DNA of 64,000 nucleotides from Arthrobacter silviterrae (lineage in GTDB: Bacteria; Actinomycetota; Actinomycetes; Actinomycetales; Micrococcaceae). The DNA lies in NCBI RefSeq assembly GCF_011045165.1, contig NZ_JAAKZI010000026.1:1-64000 (forward strand), in the 5' to 3' direction. The notes beneath the pieces are model-generated. The model was not told the origin of the DNA. It saw nothing but the letters and a program-made list of their open reading frames with translations, and made no database searches. The translations under genes and the position numbers were made by a program. Of the stretch, positions 25,962-34,137 are shown one piece after another. How positions within the stretch are numbered: the stretch's first letter is position 1; each line of letters starts with the position of its first letter.

Positions 25962-26008
25962 GCACGACGGCGGCTTCCGGGCTTGGCAGGCGACGCCCGG
26001 CACCGTCG
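25962..26008. repeat. GCACGACGGCGGC element 1, with nested hairpin
   Basis: The 13-base motif occupies 25962-25974. CGACGG (25965-25970) pairs with CCGTCG (26003-26008) around an inner CCGGGC/GCCCGG stem. It lies between convergent stop codons and could serve as a bidirectional terminator. Confidence 0.55.
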
Positions 26009-26012
26009 AAGA

Positions 26013-27305
26013 CTAGGCCCGCTCCGGGCGCCTCTGGGCGGCCGTCCTGCGCTGGCGCACGGCCTCCACAACCTTGGCGATCTGGGCGTCAAAGGCTTCA
26101 AGCTGCTCAGTTTCGGCAGCACTGGCAACAAAAGAGTGCCGATCACAGGCCGTGCCACCGCGCCATATCCGCTCGATCGAACGCGTTTCCGTGATGTCCT
26201 GCAAAGGGTCGCCGGAAACAAGGACCAGGTCTGCACGCAGTCCGGTTCCCACACATCCCCGGTCGCTGAGGCCGAAGACCCGTGCCGGTGCCGAAGTGGC
26301 GGCGGCCAGGGCCTGTGCCGGGTCCAGGCCGGACCGCACCAGAAGTTCCAGTTCCCTGTGCAGACTGGCGCCAAACACTGTCCCGGGGTTTGGTGCGTCG
26401 GTGCCCGCCAACAGCGTGACACCGGCTGCTGCCAGCAGCCGCACATTGGCTTCGGCCCGCGAGTAGGGCGGCAATCTGCGCCCGCCCAGCCTCGGGGCCT
26501 CCGCGGTGAGCCGGCGGACCCATTCCTCTCCAAGCCCGCCTGCCAGCCGCGGATCCGCAGCCACGGCAGCGCCGCCCGATCCGCCAAGAGTGTTCTCAAC
26601 AGTGGCCAGTGTCGGCCCGACTGCGATTCCAGCGCCGGCAAGGCGTGCGACGAGGGCCTGGTCCAGTTCGGCATCGGCAGGGACGTGGGCGATGACGTCG
26701 ACACCGCCAGACACCACCTCCTCGACGCCTGCGCCAGAGCTGACGTGGGCGACGACGAGCAGGCCGCGGGCATGCGCGGCGGCCACCAAGGCCCCAATCG
26801 TTGCCGCATCCAGCGAAGGCCACAGGCCTCCGGCGCCGGAGATGATCTTCAGGTAGTCCGAGCCCTCCGCAATCCGGTCGACGACAAACTGCTCGGCCTG
26901 GTGGGGGCCCGCCACGGTACGGAACGGGGCATACATTGCGGACGGATGCCCGCCGGGCGCGGTGGCACCGATGCCCGAGGAGAGCACATCGGCCGCGCCG
27001 CGTTGTGAACGTGCCTGTTCCTTCGCCCGGGCCACCTCACCGGGTTTGCTGAACATGTCCAGGACCGTAGTGACGCCGAAGGTCAGGGATTGTTCCAGGG
27101 CACCGGGAACGATGTGCACATGGGCGTCGATCAGCCCGGGGAACAGTGTTCCGCCCGCGGCATCGACCACCTCGTCGCCGTCCTGGGCAGCCGAAGCAAC
27201 AGCACACTCGGTAATCCACCCGTCAACGATCCGGACCGACGTCCAACGCTGCAGCCTGGTGCCGTCAAATACCCTGGCGTTCACGATCGTTGTTGCCGCT
27301 GCCAT
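26013..27305 (-). CDS. Amidohydrolase family protein
   Basis: A 430-residue metal-dependent amidohydrolase of the imidazolonepropionase/prolidase-like group. A short N-terminal beta part (NARVFDGTRLQ) precedes the barrel; the metal motif DAHVH lies at residues 61-64 on (His62, His64). GSDYLKIISGAGG contains a lysine that may be the carboxylated ligand; VAHVSSGAGVE and VIAHV supply histidines; LLAGTDAPN provides the catalytic aspartate. ATG at 27305 is chosen because the fold begins there; the frame upstream is open but unrelated. Cytosolic. It would hydrolyse a cyclic amide or dipeptide-like substrate; the exact one is not readable. Confidence 0.85.
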   Translation of the reverse strand: MAAATTIVNARVFDGTRLQRWTSVRIVDGWITECAVASAAQDGDEVVDAAGGTLFPGLIDAHVHIVPGALEQSLTFGVTTVLDMFSKPGEVARAKEQARSQRGAADVLSSGIGATAPGGHPSAMYAPFRTVAGPHQAEQFVVDRIAEGSDYLKIISGAGGLWPSLDAATIGALVAAAHARGLLVVAHVSSGAGVEEVVSGGVDVIAHVPADAELDQALVARLAGAGIAVGPTLATVENTLGGSGGAAVAADPRLAGGLGEEWVRRLTAEAPRLGGRRLPPYSRAEANVRLLAAAGVTLLAGTDAPNPGTVFGASLHRELELLVRSGLDPAQALAAATSAPARVFGLSDRGCVGTGLRADLVLVSGDPLQDITETRSIERIWRGGTACDRHSFVASAAETEQLEAFDAQIAKVVEAVRQRRTAAQRRPERA

Positions 27306-27456
27306 CCTGGATTCCTCACCGTCGCCTCCCGTGTCTGGCCCATGCCTGATCTGTGCCATCCTACGATGGGGCCGCTGCGAGTTGACGAAGCTGGTCTTCA
27401 GCCACCGGGAATGACAGCAGTGAACATCTGTTGGCTGCCGCGAGCAAGCCCCGGTG

Positions 27457-27972
27457 TCAGTCGCTAAACACCAGCCAGCATATGTCGTTGCGGCGGGCCT
27501 GGTCCTCGAGGACCAGGACGTAAAGGCTGGCGGGGATCTGCCGGCGCTGCCAGTCACGCTCGGCAAGGCCCCGCACCTTTTCCTGGCCCGCCGGTGCCGC
27601 GGCCTGAACCGCCTTGATGGCGTAGGCGGCGGCACCGAGGTCGTGTTCGGGGACGTGGGCAACGCAGGCTGCCTGGCCCGCTGCATATGCGGCAAAACGT
27701 GCAGCGCCACGCAGGGGCCGGGCGGCGCCCATGGCATGGCCGCCCATTGCCCGGGTCGCCATCATCGCCGCCTGCCCGCGGGACCACGCCCGCGCCGCCT
27801 CGATTGCCTCGCGCGGACGGACGTCTTCGCCGTGTTCCGCCTCAAAGAACTGCAGCACATGTTCGGCGCAATCAGCCGCCCACACGGCCAAAAGCCGGTG
27901 GTCGGGTTCGCTGAGCGTCCCGCCCCGTTGAACGCTCACCAGCCGCGGGTCACGGACTGCGGGAAGAATCAT
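27457..27972 (-). CDS. Putative immunity protein (Imm5-like)
   Basis: A 171-residue helical protein matching the actinobacterial putative-immunity-protein group: LLAVWAADCAEHVLQFFEAE, VRPREAIEAARAWSRG, then alanine-rich helices (AAYAAGQAACVAHVPEHD, LGAAAYAIKAV). These conserved words, notably DCAEHVL and RPREAIEAARAW, identify the family. Related domains neutralise polymorphic toxins in other bacteria, but no toxin gene is next to it here, so it may be an orphan. Soluble. Divergent from the broken phzF-like gene. Confidence 0.75.
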   Translation of the reverse strand: MILPAVRDPRLVSVQRGGTLSEPDHRLLAVWAADCAEHVLQFFEAEHGEDVRPREAIEAARAWSRGQAAMMATRAMGGHAMGAARPLRGAARFAAYAAGQAACVAHVPEHDLGAAAYAIKAVQAAAPAGQEKVRGLAERDWQRRQIPASLYVLVLEDQARRNDICWLVFSD

Positions 27973-28105
27973 GGAGCCACTTTACTCCCCGCCAACCATC
28001 TGTCCGTGGTGCCTGGATTCTCCAACGGCAGAAGATTTCCATGTCGGCACCGGGCAGGGCGGTAGTCTGAAAAATAATGCAATTCCCCACGGGAGAGGCC
28101 TTTCC

Positions 28106-28793
28106 ATGCAACGTCAGGGTGCCAAGACGCCAACTGTCCTGCGCTATGCCGCCTTCGCTGCCACGCCTGCAAGTGGCAATCCCACCGGAATCGTCCTGGA
28201 CGCCACCGGGCTCGCGGACTCGGACATGCAACGCATCGCGGCCGACGTCGGCTACGCCGAAACTGCCTTCGTCACCGAACGGGACCTCGCCGGGAATCCG
28301 CGCCATCTGCACATCCGCTCCTTCTCACCGGTGGCCGAAGTTCCGTTCTGCGGGCATGCGACGATCGCCACGGCGGTGGTGCTCGCCGAGCGTGAGGGAA
28401 CCGGTGCCTTCGAATTTGAGACCCCGGCGGGCCCGGTCATGGTGGAAACCAGTACAGGCAACACCGGGATCACCGCTTCCTTCACGAGCGTCAAACCCGA
28501 GGTGGCGCCGCTTGATGGCGGAGCCGAACATGAGCTGTTGAAGCTGTTGGGACTGGCCCACGAGTTTCGAGGCACGCAAGCTGTTTCCCGTAGGAACCCT
28601 GACCGTGGACCCGGCAACCGGGTCTGCTGCCGCGTCGCTCGGCGGCTACCTGCGGGCCATCGAATCAGTAACGGCGCCCTGCGAGGTGGAGGTGCACCAG
28701 GGTTCGCACATCGGCCGGCCCAGCCTGCTCAAGGTTGAGATACCACCAACGGGAGGCATCGTCGTCAGCGGCACCGCAACCAAGATCTCCTGA
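28106..28793 (+). pseudogene. PhzF family protein, internally deleted and frameshifted
   Basis: The N-terminal part from ATG 28106 reads as a PhzF/isomerase-like protein: TPASGNPTGIVLDATGL, YAETAFV, IRSFSPVAEVPFCGHATIAT. After about 150 residues it runs out of frame. The C-terminal signature DPATGSAAASLGGYLRAIE reappears from about 28605 in another frame and continues to a stop at 28793. Roughly 50-60 family residues in between are missing, so a deletion joined the two parts with a frame change. Intact family members are near 280 residues and use both halves for the active site, so this copy is probably inactive. Confidence 0.8.
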
Positions 28794-29087
28794 CCCGGCC
28801 AGTTCCCCGCCACTCGGCCGAAGGCCGCTCCATGGATTCGGCTGGGCACCGCCGGCTCGCCCAGTTTTTGGGCCACTGGTCCACCAACAGCCACAATGGG
28901 TGGCTTGTGAAGAATGGATATTTGACGCCAGTAGCAACGTGGCGCCTATTTTCGGTCCCGCCGGCAGATCATGCGGCAAGTTTGACCGGGCATCCACTTT
29001 TAGGACGAACCATTAATTGAGGCAGGCTCCCTAGGTGTTGCAACCCCGGGGTTTGTTACAGCCAGGTTTTGCGAGCAGAATTGAGGC

Positions 29088-29890
29088 GTGCAGCAGGACA
29101 TCGCCCGGGTGACGACGGCCGACGGCACCGGCGTGGCATACGCCTCGATCGGCGTCGGCCGGCCATTGGTGTTCGTCGCGGGCTGGCTCAGCCATCTGCA
29201 GCTGGGCTGGGAGCTGCCTGAGGAGCGGGCGTTCTACGAGAGCTTGGCGCTGGGCTGCCAACTTGTGCGCTACGATCGTGCCGGATGTGGGTTGTCAGCA
29301 CCGTCAACCCGGCCACCGTCCATGGCCTTCGAACTCGATCAGCTTGCCGCCGTCGTCGGGCATCTCGGTCCGGAGCCCTTCGACTTGCTCGGCACGTCAA
29401 TGGTGCACTGGTCGCGGTGGCGTGGGCCGCGGCGCACCCCGAAACCGTCCGGAGGCTGGTGCTCTACGGCGGCTGGGTGTCGGGCGCGGACATGTCCCCG
29501 CCCACTGCGAAGGAACACATCCTCGGGCTGGTCGAGTCGCATTGGGGGCTCGGCTCGGACGTTCTCACCAACATCTTCGCGCCCGACGCAGATGCATCGA
29601 TGCGAAAGCAATTCGGTCGCTACCAACGGGCCTGCTCGACGGCTGCCACGGCGAGGGCACTTTTGGCGATGAGCTATGAGCTCAACGTCAGTGACCTTCT
29701 CCCCCATGTGCGCTCCCCCACCCTGGTGGTGCATCGGGCCCACGACCGGGCCGCTCCTGTCGGGCAGGCAGCCAAACTTGCTGACGGCATCTCGGGGGCG
29801 CAGTTCGTTGTTCTGCCCGGAAGCTCGCATTTGCCATACGCGGGCGACACCCGTGCGCTCGTCACGACGGTCCGACGAGGGCCACGTTGA
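29088..29890 (+). pseudogene. Alpha/beta hydrolase with single frameshift
   Basis: The first half (from GTG 29088) reads RVTTADGTGVAYASIGVG, VFVAGWLSHLQLGWELPEE and DRAGCGLSAPS up to DLLGTS at the nucleophile elbow near 29398. There the frame breaks: NGALVAVAWAAAHPETVRRL and the rest, including the acid region and GSSHLPYAG with the catalytic histidine, continue one frame over to 29890. One missing base in the GTS-N-GA codons explains it. The N-terminal words are typical of hydrolases related to those fused to adenylate cyclase domains. It could be a genuine pseudogene or a sequencing error. Confidence 0.8.
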
Positions 29891-30028
29891 ACGGATCCGC
29901 CTGCGCCTGGACCTTCATTCGCGGGCCCAGATTGCCGCATGGTACGCTGCCCACCGGAACCAGACCGAACTGTGAACTGGGGTATTTTCACGCCTGAAAG
30001 TTCTCACGTAATCGTCCACAATGGTCAG

Positions 30029-30697
30029 ATGGACATCCAAGCAACTGATTCCGCCCCATCACCGACCGACTTTGAGCTGCACGCCGGCCGGGGCCGGTTC
30101 AACGCTTCATTCTTTCGGTTGATGGACCCGTACCTGGAGTGGACCCTCCGGCGCCACAAACGAGAAGTGTTCGCAAGCCTTCCGCACGCCGTTGTCGAGA
30201 TCGGGCCCGGCGTCGGGGCCAACCTCCGCTACCTCCCGGCCGGCGGCACCCTCGTTGCCATCGAGCCGAACCGATACATGCATGGGCGGCTTCGCGCAGC
30301 AGCCCGCCAGGCCGGCGTCGGGCTCGACTTGCGCGAGCGCATGGCCGAGAAGATTGGTCTCCCCGACCACAGCGTTGACACCGTAATCTCCTCCCTCGTG
30401 CTCTGCACGCTGCAGGATCCAGCGACCGTACTCGCAGAGGTCCGGCGCATCCTGCGCCTCGGTGGCACCTTCCGTTTCATCGAACACGTCGCTGCCCGGA
30501 AAGGCACTCCCACCCGCGCTGCACAGCGGATCCTTCGCCGCCCGTGGGCCTGGACCTTCGAAGGCTGTTCCCGCGAACGGGACCTGGAGCATTCCATGCG
30601 CGCTGCCGGATTCGAGAGCGTCGTGATCGACCGCTACAGGGTCCACACACCGTTCCTCCCGTTCAACACCCACATTGCCGGCGTCGCGCGGTCATAG
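30029..30697 (+). CDS. Class I SAM-dependent methyltransferase
   Basis: A 222-residue methyltransferase. Motif I is VVEIGPGVGANLRYLPAG (from about residue 55), the acidic end of strand 2 is LVAIEPNRYM, and the later LGGTFRFIEHVAARKG resembles the strand-5 region of UbiE/Methyltransf_11 proteins. ATG at 30029 is selected because the fold begins about 40 residues in; upstream sequence in frame is not protein-like. The tail CSRERDLEHSMRAAGFESVV is seen in phosphatidylethanolamine- and METTL7-like methyltransferases, so a lipid or small-molecule acceptor is plausible. It follows the broken hydrolase gene by 138 bases; the stop overlaps the start of an intergenic motif. Confidence 0.85.
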   Translation: MDIQATDSAPSPTDFELHAGRGRFNASFFRLMDPYLEWTLRRHKREVFASLPHAVVEIGPGVGANLRYLPAGGTLVAIEPNRYMHGRLRAAARQAGVGLDLRERMAEKIGLPDHSVDTVISSLVLCTLQDPATVLAEVRRILRLGGTFRFIEHVAARKGTPTRAAQRILRRPWAWTFEGCSRERDLEHSMRAAGFESVVIDRYRVHTPFLPFNTHIAGVARS

Positions 30698-30713
30698 CAC
30701 GACGGCGGCCGCC
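30697..30713. repeat. GCACGACGGCGGC element 2
   Basis: The motif (30697-30709) begins on the last base of the methyltransferase stop codon and runs into the palindrome GGCGGCCGCC (30704-30713). The flanking genes are convergent. Confidence 0.5.
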
Positions 30714-30947
30714 GGCCGGTGGCGGGTGGATGAGCGATGGGGGCGGCTTTTCCCGCCCATCGCTGCGGAGGAGCCCAAATCTGGGAGGTGCACATCCCAG
30801 ATTTCATCAGAGGCTTGCCCGCGTCTCACGCTGCACCATCTGGGTTGTCGAGAAGCCGACCGCATTCGGGACCGGTGAAGCTGTTTGTGCAGATGTTCGC
30901 CATCGAAGGGCGGACCCTGCCGAAGGTACCACCCGTGGCCGGGTCGA

Positions 30948-31643
30948 CTACCGGACCGCTCCGGATTCGGGGCGGATGGTCCGGCCGGATGGGGCCCGGC
31001 CCGCAGCTGTGACGGTGGGCCGGTGCGGGATCGACGATGCGAGCGCAAGCACGACGACGAACGACGTCGCCAACACGGCAACCCAGGCGCCGCGTGGTTC
31101 AGTAAGAGCGAGCCTGGATCCAGCGATGCCGGATCCCGACAGGGCGAGTACCACGACGAGGGCCGCGCTGACGATGCCGCAGACGAGCCTGGCCCAGAGC
31201 GGCCCCCGTCGGGAGAGGGCGTAGCCGCCGCCGATCCCCATCAGGGGGACGGCGATCGCCCCTCCGCCGAGACCTTGGGTCAGAAGGATGCCAATGGCGC
31301 CGGGGCTCAGCATTGGCGCGATGGCAAATGCGAGTGGCGCGAGTGTGAGCCAGCGCCATCCCCGCCGGCCGCCGGCGCGCCGGATGGCTTCCGCCCAGCC
31401 CAGCAGTCCGCCCGCAATGGCTCCGGGGACGAGGATCGCTCCGAACGTCCCCCACCAGCTGATTGTGGATTCCGGGCCTGCGAGTTCCACCATGTAGCCA
31501 CGGAACCCCGCGGCCCAGGCGATACCACCGGTTGTCCCGATCGCTATGAACGCGGCACTTCGGGCGCCAATTGAGTGCGTGGTCACAGGGTGCTCTTTGC
31601 GTCGGGAGCCAGCCAAGGAAGGGTATTCGCTCCGAGTTTTCAT
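30948..31643 (-). CDS. Hypothetical multi-pass membrane protein
   Basis: A 231-residue protein with about five hydrophobic helices (AAFIAIGTTGGIAWAAGF, FGAILVPGAIAGGLLGW, LAPLAFAIAPMLSPGAIGIL, LVCGIVSAALVVVLALSG, AWVAVLATSFVVVLALASS). No transporter motif is visible and the family is not recognised. The start may be ATG 31643 or slightly downstream, since the first 20 residues are charged. It is divergent from the TetR gene across 57 bases that hold a palindrome, so it is the obvious TetR target: a membrane protein under local TetR control, as often seen for efflux or stress functions. Confidence 0.65.
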   Translation of the reverse strand: MKTRSEYPSLAGSRRKEHPVTTHSIGARSAAFIAIGTTGGIAWAAGFRGYMVELAGPESTISWWGTFGAILVPGAIAGGLLGWAEAIRRAGGRRGWRWLTLAPLAFAIAPMLSPGAIGILLTQGLGGGAIAVPLMGIGGGYALSRRGPLWARLVCGIVSAALVVVLALSGSGIAGSRLALTEPRGAWVAVLATSFVVVLALASSIPHRPTVTAAGRAPSGRTIRPESGAVR

Positions 31644-31665
31644 GACAAGCTCCCGTCTATGTATT

Positions 31666-31677
31666 TCACTGTAGTGA
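31666..31677. promoter_or_regulatory. Palindromic operator between membrane protein and TetR genes
   Basis: TCACTGTAGTGA is a perfect 5-2-5 inverted repeat. A further AGTGA half-site follows at 31684-31688. It sits in the 57-base divergent gap, the expected binding place of the TetR protein for both directions. Confidence 0.55.
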
Positions 31678-31700
31678 CGCTTTAGTGAGATACTCTAAAT

Positions 31701-32357
31701 ATGACCCCGAACACACCGCCAGTCAATAGCATTCGCAGGAAGAAAGCAGACGCCACCAGGCGCAAGATCATCCAGGCTGCGCACAAGGAATTCATCGCCC
31801 GGGGATTCCACGGGGCCACCATGGCGGGCATCGCCGCCCGCGCGGGAGTGGCCTCGCAGACCGTGTACTTCGTCTTCCACACCAAACCCGAACTGATCAG
31901 TGCCGTCATCGATGCGGCAGTCCTGGGTGAAGAGGATCCCCGCCCGCCGCGGGCCCAGCCCTGGTGGGCGGAAATGGTGGCGGAACCCGATGCGGCGGAG
32001 GCCCTGCGGATTTTCATCCACGGCGCCGGGGACGTTTTTGCGCGCGCGGCGGCCATCGCCGAAGTACTCAGAGCGGCTGCGCTGACGGACGACGAAGTTC
32101 GCCGAACGCACAAGCACCATGAGGCCCTTCGCCGGGACGGATTCGGCCAAGTTTTGGAAATACTCGCGGGCAAGGGGCCGCTCAGGGATGACCGGTCCTT
32201 CGATGAGCTGACCGACGCATTCATGACTGTCTACGGCGACAGTACCTACAACCTGCTCGCCACGGAGCGCGGCTGGAGCCACGACCAGATCATGGCGTGG
32301 CTCTGCGATGTCCTTCCAGGAATGCTGCTGGCCCGCCCGGCGACAGTAAGAAGCTGA
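31701..32357 (+). CDS. TetR family transcriptional regulator
   Basis: A 218-residue TetR-type repressor. The HTH runs from about residue 17 to 60: RKIIQAAHKEFIARGFHGAT, MAGIAARAGVASQTVYFVFH, then TKPELISAVID. The C-terminal ligand domain is helical without clear similarity. ATG at 31701 is very close to the TACTCTAAAT promoter-like stretch, so the transcript may be nearly leaderless. It probably represses itself and the divergent membrane-protein gene through the TCACTGTAGTGA site. Ligand unknown. Confidence 0.88.
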   Translation: MTPNTPPVNSIRRKKADATRRKIIQAAHKEFIARGFHGATMAGIAARAGVASQTVYFVFHTKPELISAVIDAAVLGEEDPRPPRAQPWWAEMVAEPDAAEALRIFIHGAGDVFARAAAIAEVLRAAALTDDEVRRTHKHHEALRRDGFGQVLEILAGKGPLRDDRSFDELTDAFMTVYGDSTYNLLATERGWSHDQIMAWLCDVLPGMLLARPATVRS

Positions 32358-32405
32358 TTGGGTTGCAGGGGTGTCCATTGAACTGGCTTTATGGCCGTCG
32401 AATAT

Positions 32406-33053
32406 CTAAGAACGTTTTTGGGAAAGCGATTGGTGTTTGCCGGTCACTGGGCGGACGGTGGATCCATCGGCGGCGCGCCCAACATTCGCCGCTGCCTGCG
32501 TGGGACGGTACCGCATGGCGACGACTCCTGACCTAAACTCGTGGCGATCCACGAGCTCGAGTTGGATTCGTTCGCTGAGCCCTGCGAGCAACGTCGGCCC
32601 GTGCCCGGCAAGGACGGGCTGCACGAGGAACTCGTACTCGTCAATCAGCCCCAGGCCTGCCAATGTCAGTGGGAGCCTCACGCCGCCCACCCACAGCCCC
32701 TCGCCGGGTTCCTGCTTGAGCCGCTGAACCGCTTGGCCCACGGCGCCCTGCACCAGCTCGGCATTCCAATCGACCCCGCCCAGCGTGCTTGACACGACGT
32801 ACTTCTTTGCCCGGTCGATGGCCTCGGCGAAGGGAACCTCCCACTCCTCCATCCAGGCAGGCCACGTGCCAGTGGCCGGCTGCCGCCACGCCCCCTCCAT
32901 CATCCCGTAGGTCACCCGGCCGAACAGCAGGGCATCTGCCCTTTGCATCTCAGCGGTCCAATAGCGCATCGACTCCTCGTCTGGTGGGAGACCTGCCTCG
33001 TGATGGCAGCAGCCGTCGAGCGTGACGTTGATCGAGTATCGAAGTGGCCGCAT
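32406..33053 (-). CDS. Dihydrofolate reductase-like (RibD C-terminal fold) protein
   Basis: A 215-residue protein of the RibD_C/DHFR-like family common in actinobacteria: MRPLRYSINVTLDGCCHHEA, then ALLFGRVTYGMMEGAW, a YVVSSTLGGVDWN strand, GLWVGGVRLPLTLAGLGLID and EYEFLVQPVLAGHGPTLL. These match NADPH-binding reductase-fold proteins usually annotated dihydrofolate reductase family; real folate reduction is not established for this branch. Start ATG 33053. Cytosolic. Convergent with the TetR gene, 48 bases apart. Confidence 0.85.
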   Translation of the reverse strand: MRPLRYSINVTLDGCCHHEAGLPPDEESMRYWTAEMQRADALLFGRVTYGMMEGAWRQPATGTWPAWMEEWEVPFAEAIDRAKKYVVSSTLGGVDWNAELVQGAVGQAVQRLKQEPGEGLWVGGVRLPLTLAGLGLIDEYEFLVQPVLAGHGPTLLAGLSERIQLELVDRHEFRSGVVAMRYRPTQAAANVGRAADGSTVRPVTGKHQSLSQKRS

Positions 33054-33368
33054 CCCGATGCCCTCCCTTGATGCGCAAGTGCGTTTTCACCGGATCATCC
33101 CCAGACTAGTGTCCGCGCCACGCTGTCGCCAAGGGTTCTTCGCGCCTGACCTTCCGACGGACTTGTGGCCCTGTTGCCACGGACGTGGCTCCAACGAGAA
33201 GCACATGACAGTCACCCGAGCGTTTCCGCAAGTCCTCGGAGCACGCTGGGTCTGGTCGGAGGCCGCAATGGTGCGGCTGAAGCAGGCGCGGCTGAACGAC
33301 GTCGCCCCTAAGTCAGGCAGCGGGCTGCCCGCAGCGGAATGCTGGCCGTTTGCTGTCGCCAGCCGGGT
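33054..33368. other. Gap without recognisable gene
   Basis: About 315 bases upstream of the reductase-like gene. No coding frame, hairpin or motif was supported. Confidence 0.4.
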
Positions 33369-34025
33369 CTACACGGCGGGGACTTTGGCCTTCAGCGCAT
33401 TGATGATGCGCGGGACGCTGTTGAGCCAGTTGGCCTCAAGCGCAGCAATGGCGGCCGGCAGGTCGTTCGCCAGCAACGCTTCCGCGATGGCTTCGTGCTC
33501 GGCCGCCGCCCGCTCCATCAAGTCGGCGTTCCCCACATACAGGCGCTCGTAACGCCGCAGGGCCAGCTTGTACGACGCCACAGTCTCCGCCAGGCGCTTG
33601 TTCGGGCTGCCGGAGGCGAGCAGCGCATGGAAGGCATCGTCATGATCATGGATGTCCGCGGCGGAGCTGACGGACGCGGTAAATTCGTGCGCCTGCGCGG
33701 CCAGTTCCCGACCGATGCGGGCCAGCTCCGACGCCGGTGTCAGCCGCAGGGCCAACCCCTCCAGTGCGGCAATGATCTGCACAGCTTCGGTAAAGTCGTT
33801 TGCCCCAATGGGCGCCCACCGGAACCCCTTGCCCGAAACACGCGTGATGACGCCCTGCTGCGAAAGGGAAATAAGGGCTTCCCGCAGCGGGGTCCGGCTG
33901 ACACCCAACTCCTCGGACAGGGAGACCTCATTGATGTTGTCCCCCATGCGGAACTCACCGGCCCCAACACGGTCCATGATTTCTGTTTCAATTTGTTCAC
34001 GCAGGGTTTGGCGCTGAATGGACAC
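33369..34025 (-). CDS. GntR/FadR-type (FCD) transcriptional regulator
   Basis: A 218-residue GntR protein. The winged helix spans residues 7-70 (DNINEVSLSEELGVSRTPLR, EALISLSQQGVITRVSGKGF), followed by an FCD ligand domain. Two expected metal-site elements are visible (DDAFH and AAEHEAI), but the usual final histidine helix reads ALEANWLNS, so one ligand may be replaced. GTG at 34025 lies five bases after AAGGAGG. The divergent gap holds GTATACTGTATAC, and a CTGTATACAG core recurs at two other promoters in the window, the classic GntR-type half-site arrangement. It is therefore the likely repressor of three operons. FCD ligands are usually organic or amino acids. Confidence 0.92.
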   Translation of the reverse strand: MSIQRQTLREQIETEIMDRVGAGEFRMGDNINEVSLSEELGVSRTPLREALISLSQQGVITRVSGKGFRWAPIGANDFTEAVQIIAALEGLALRLTPASELARIGRELAAQAHEFTASVSSAADIHDHDDAFHALLASGSPNKRLAETVASYKLALRRYERLYVGNADLMERAAAEHEAIAEALLANDLPAAIAALEANWLNSVPRIINALKAKVPAV

Positions 34026-34104
34026 TTGTTCCTCCTTGCACCGCAGTCTCGAGTCATGAAGCGAAGTGATCACGCGGTAGATCTACCACTCCACTCACAA
34101 TTCA

Positions 34105-34119
34105 GTATACTGTATACAG
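34105..34119. promoter_or_regulatory. GntR operator 1 (CTGTATACAG) in the divergent gap
   Basis: Overlapping palindromes: GTATAC-T-GTATAC (34105-34117) and CTGTATACAG (34110-34119). A -10-like TATACT (34106-34111) for the plus-strand operon is embedded in it, so binding would block initiation and, by position, autoregulate the gntR gene. Confidence 0.75.
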
Positions 34120-34137
34120 AAGTGAAGGGGTACTTGT

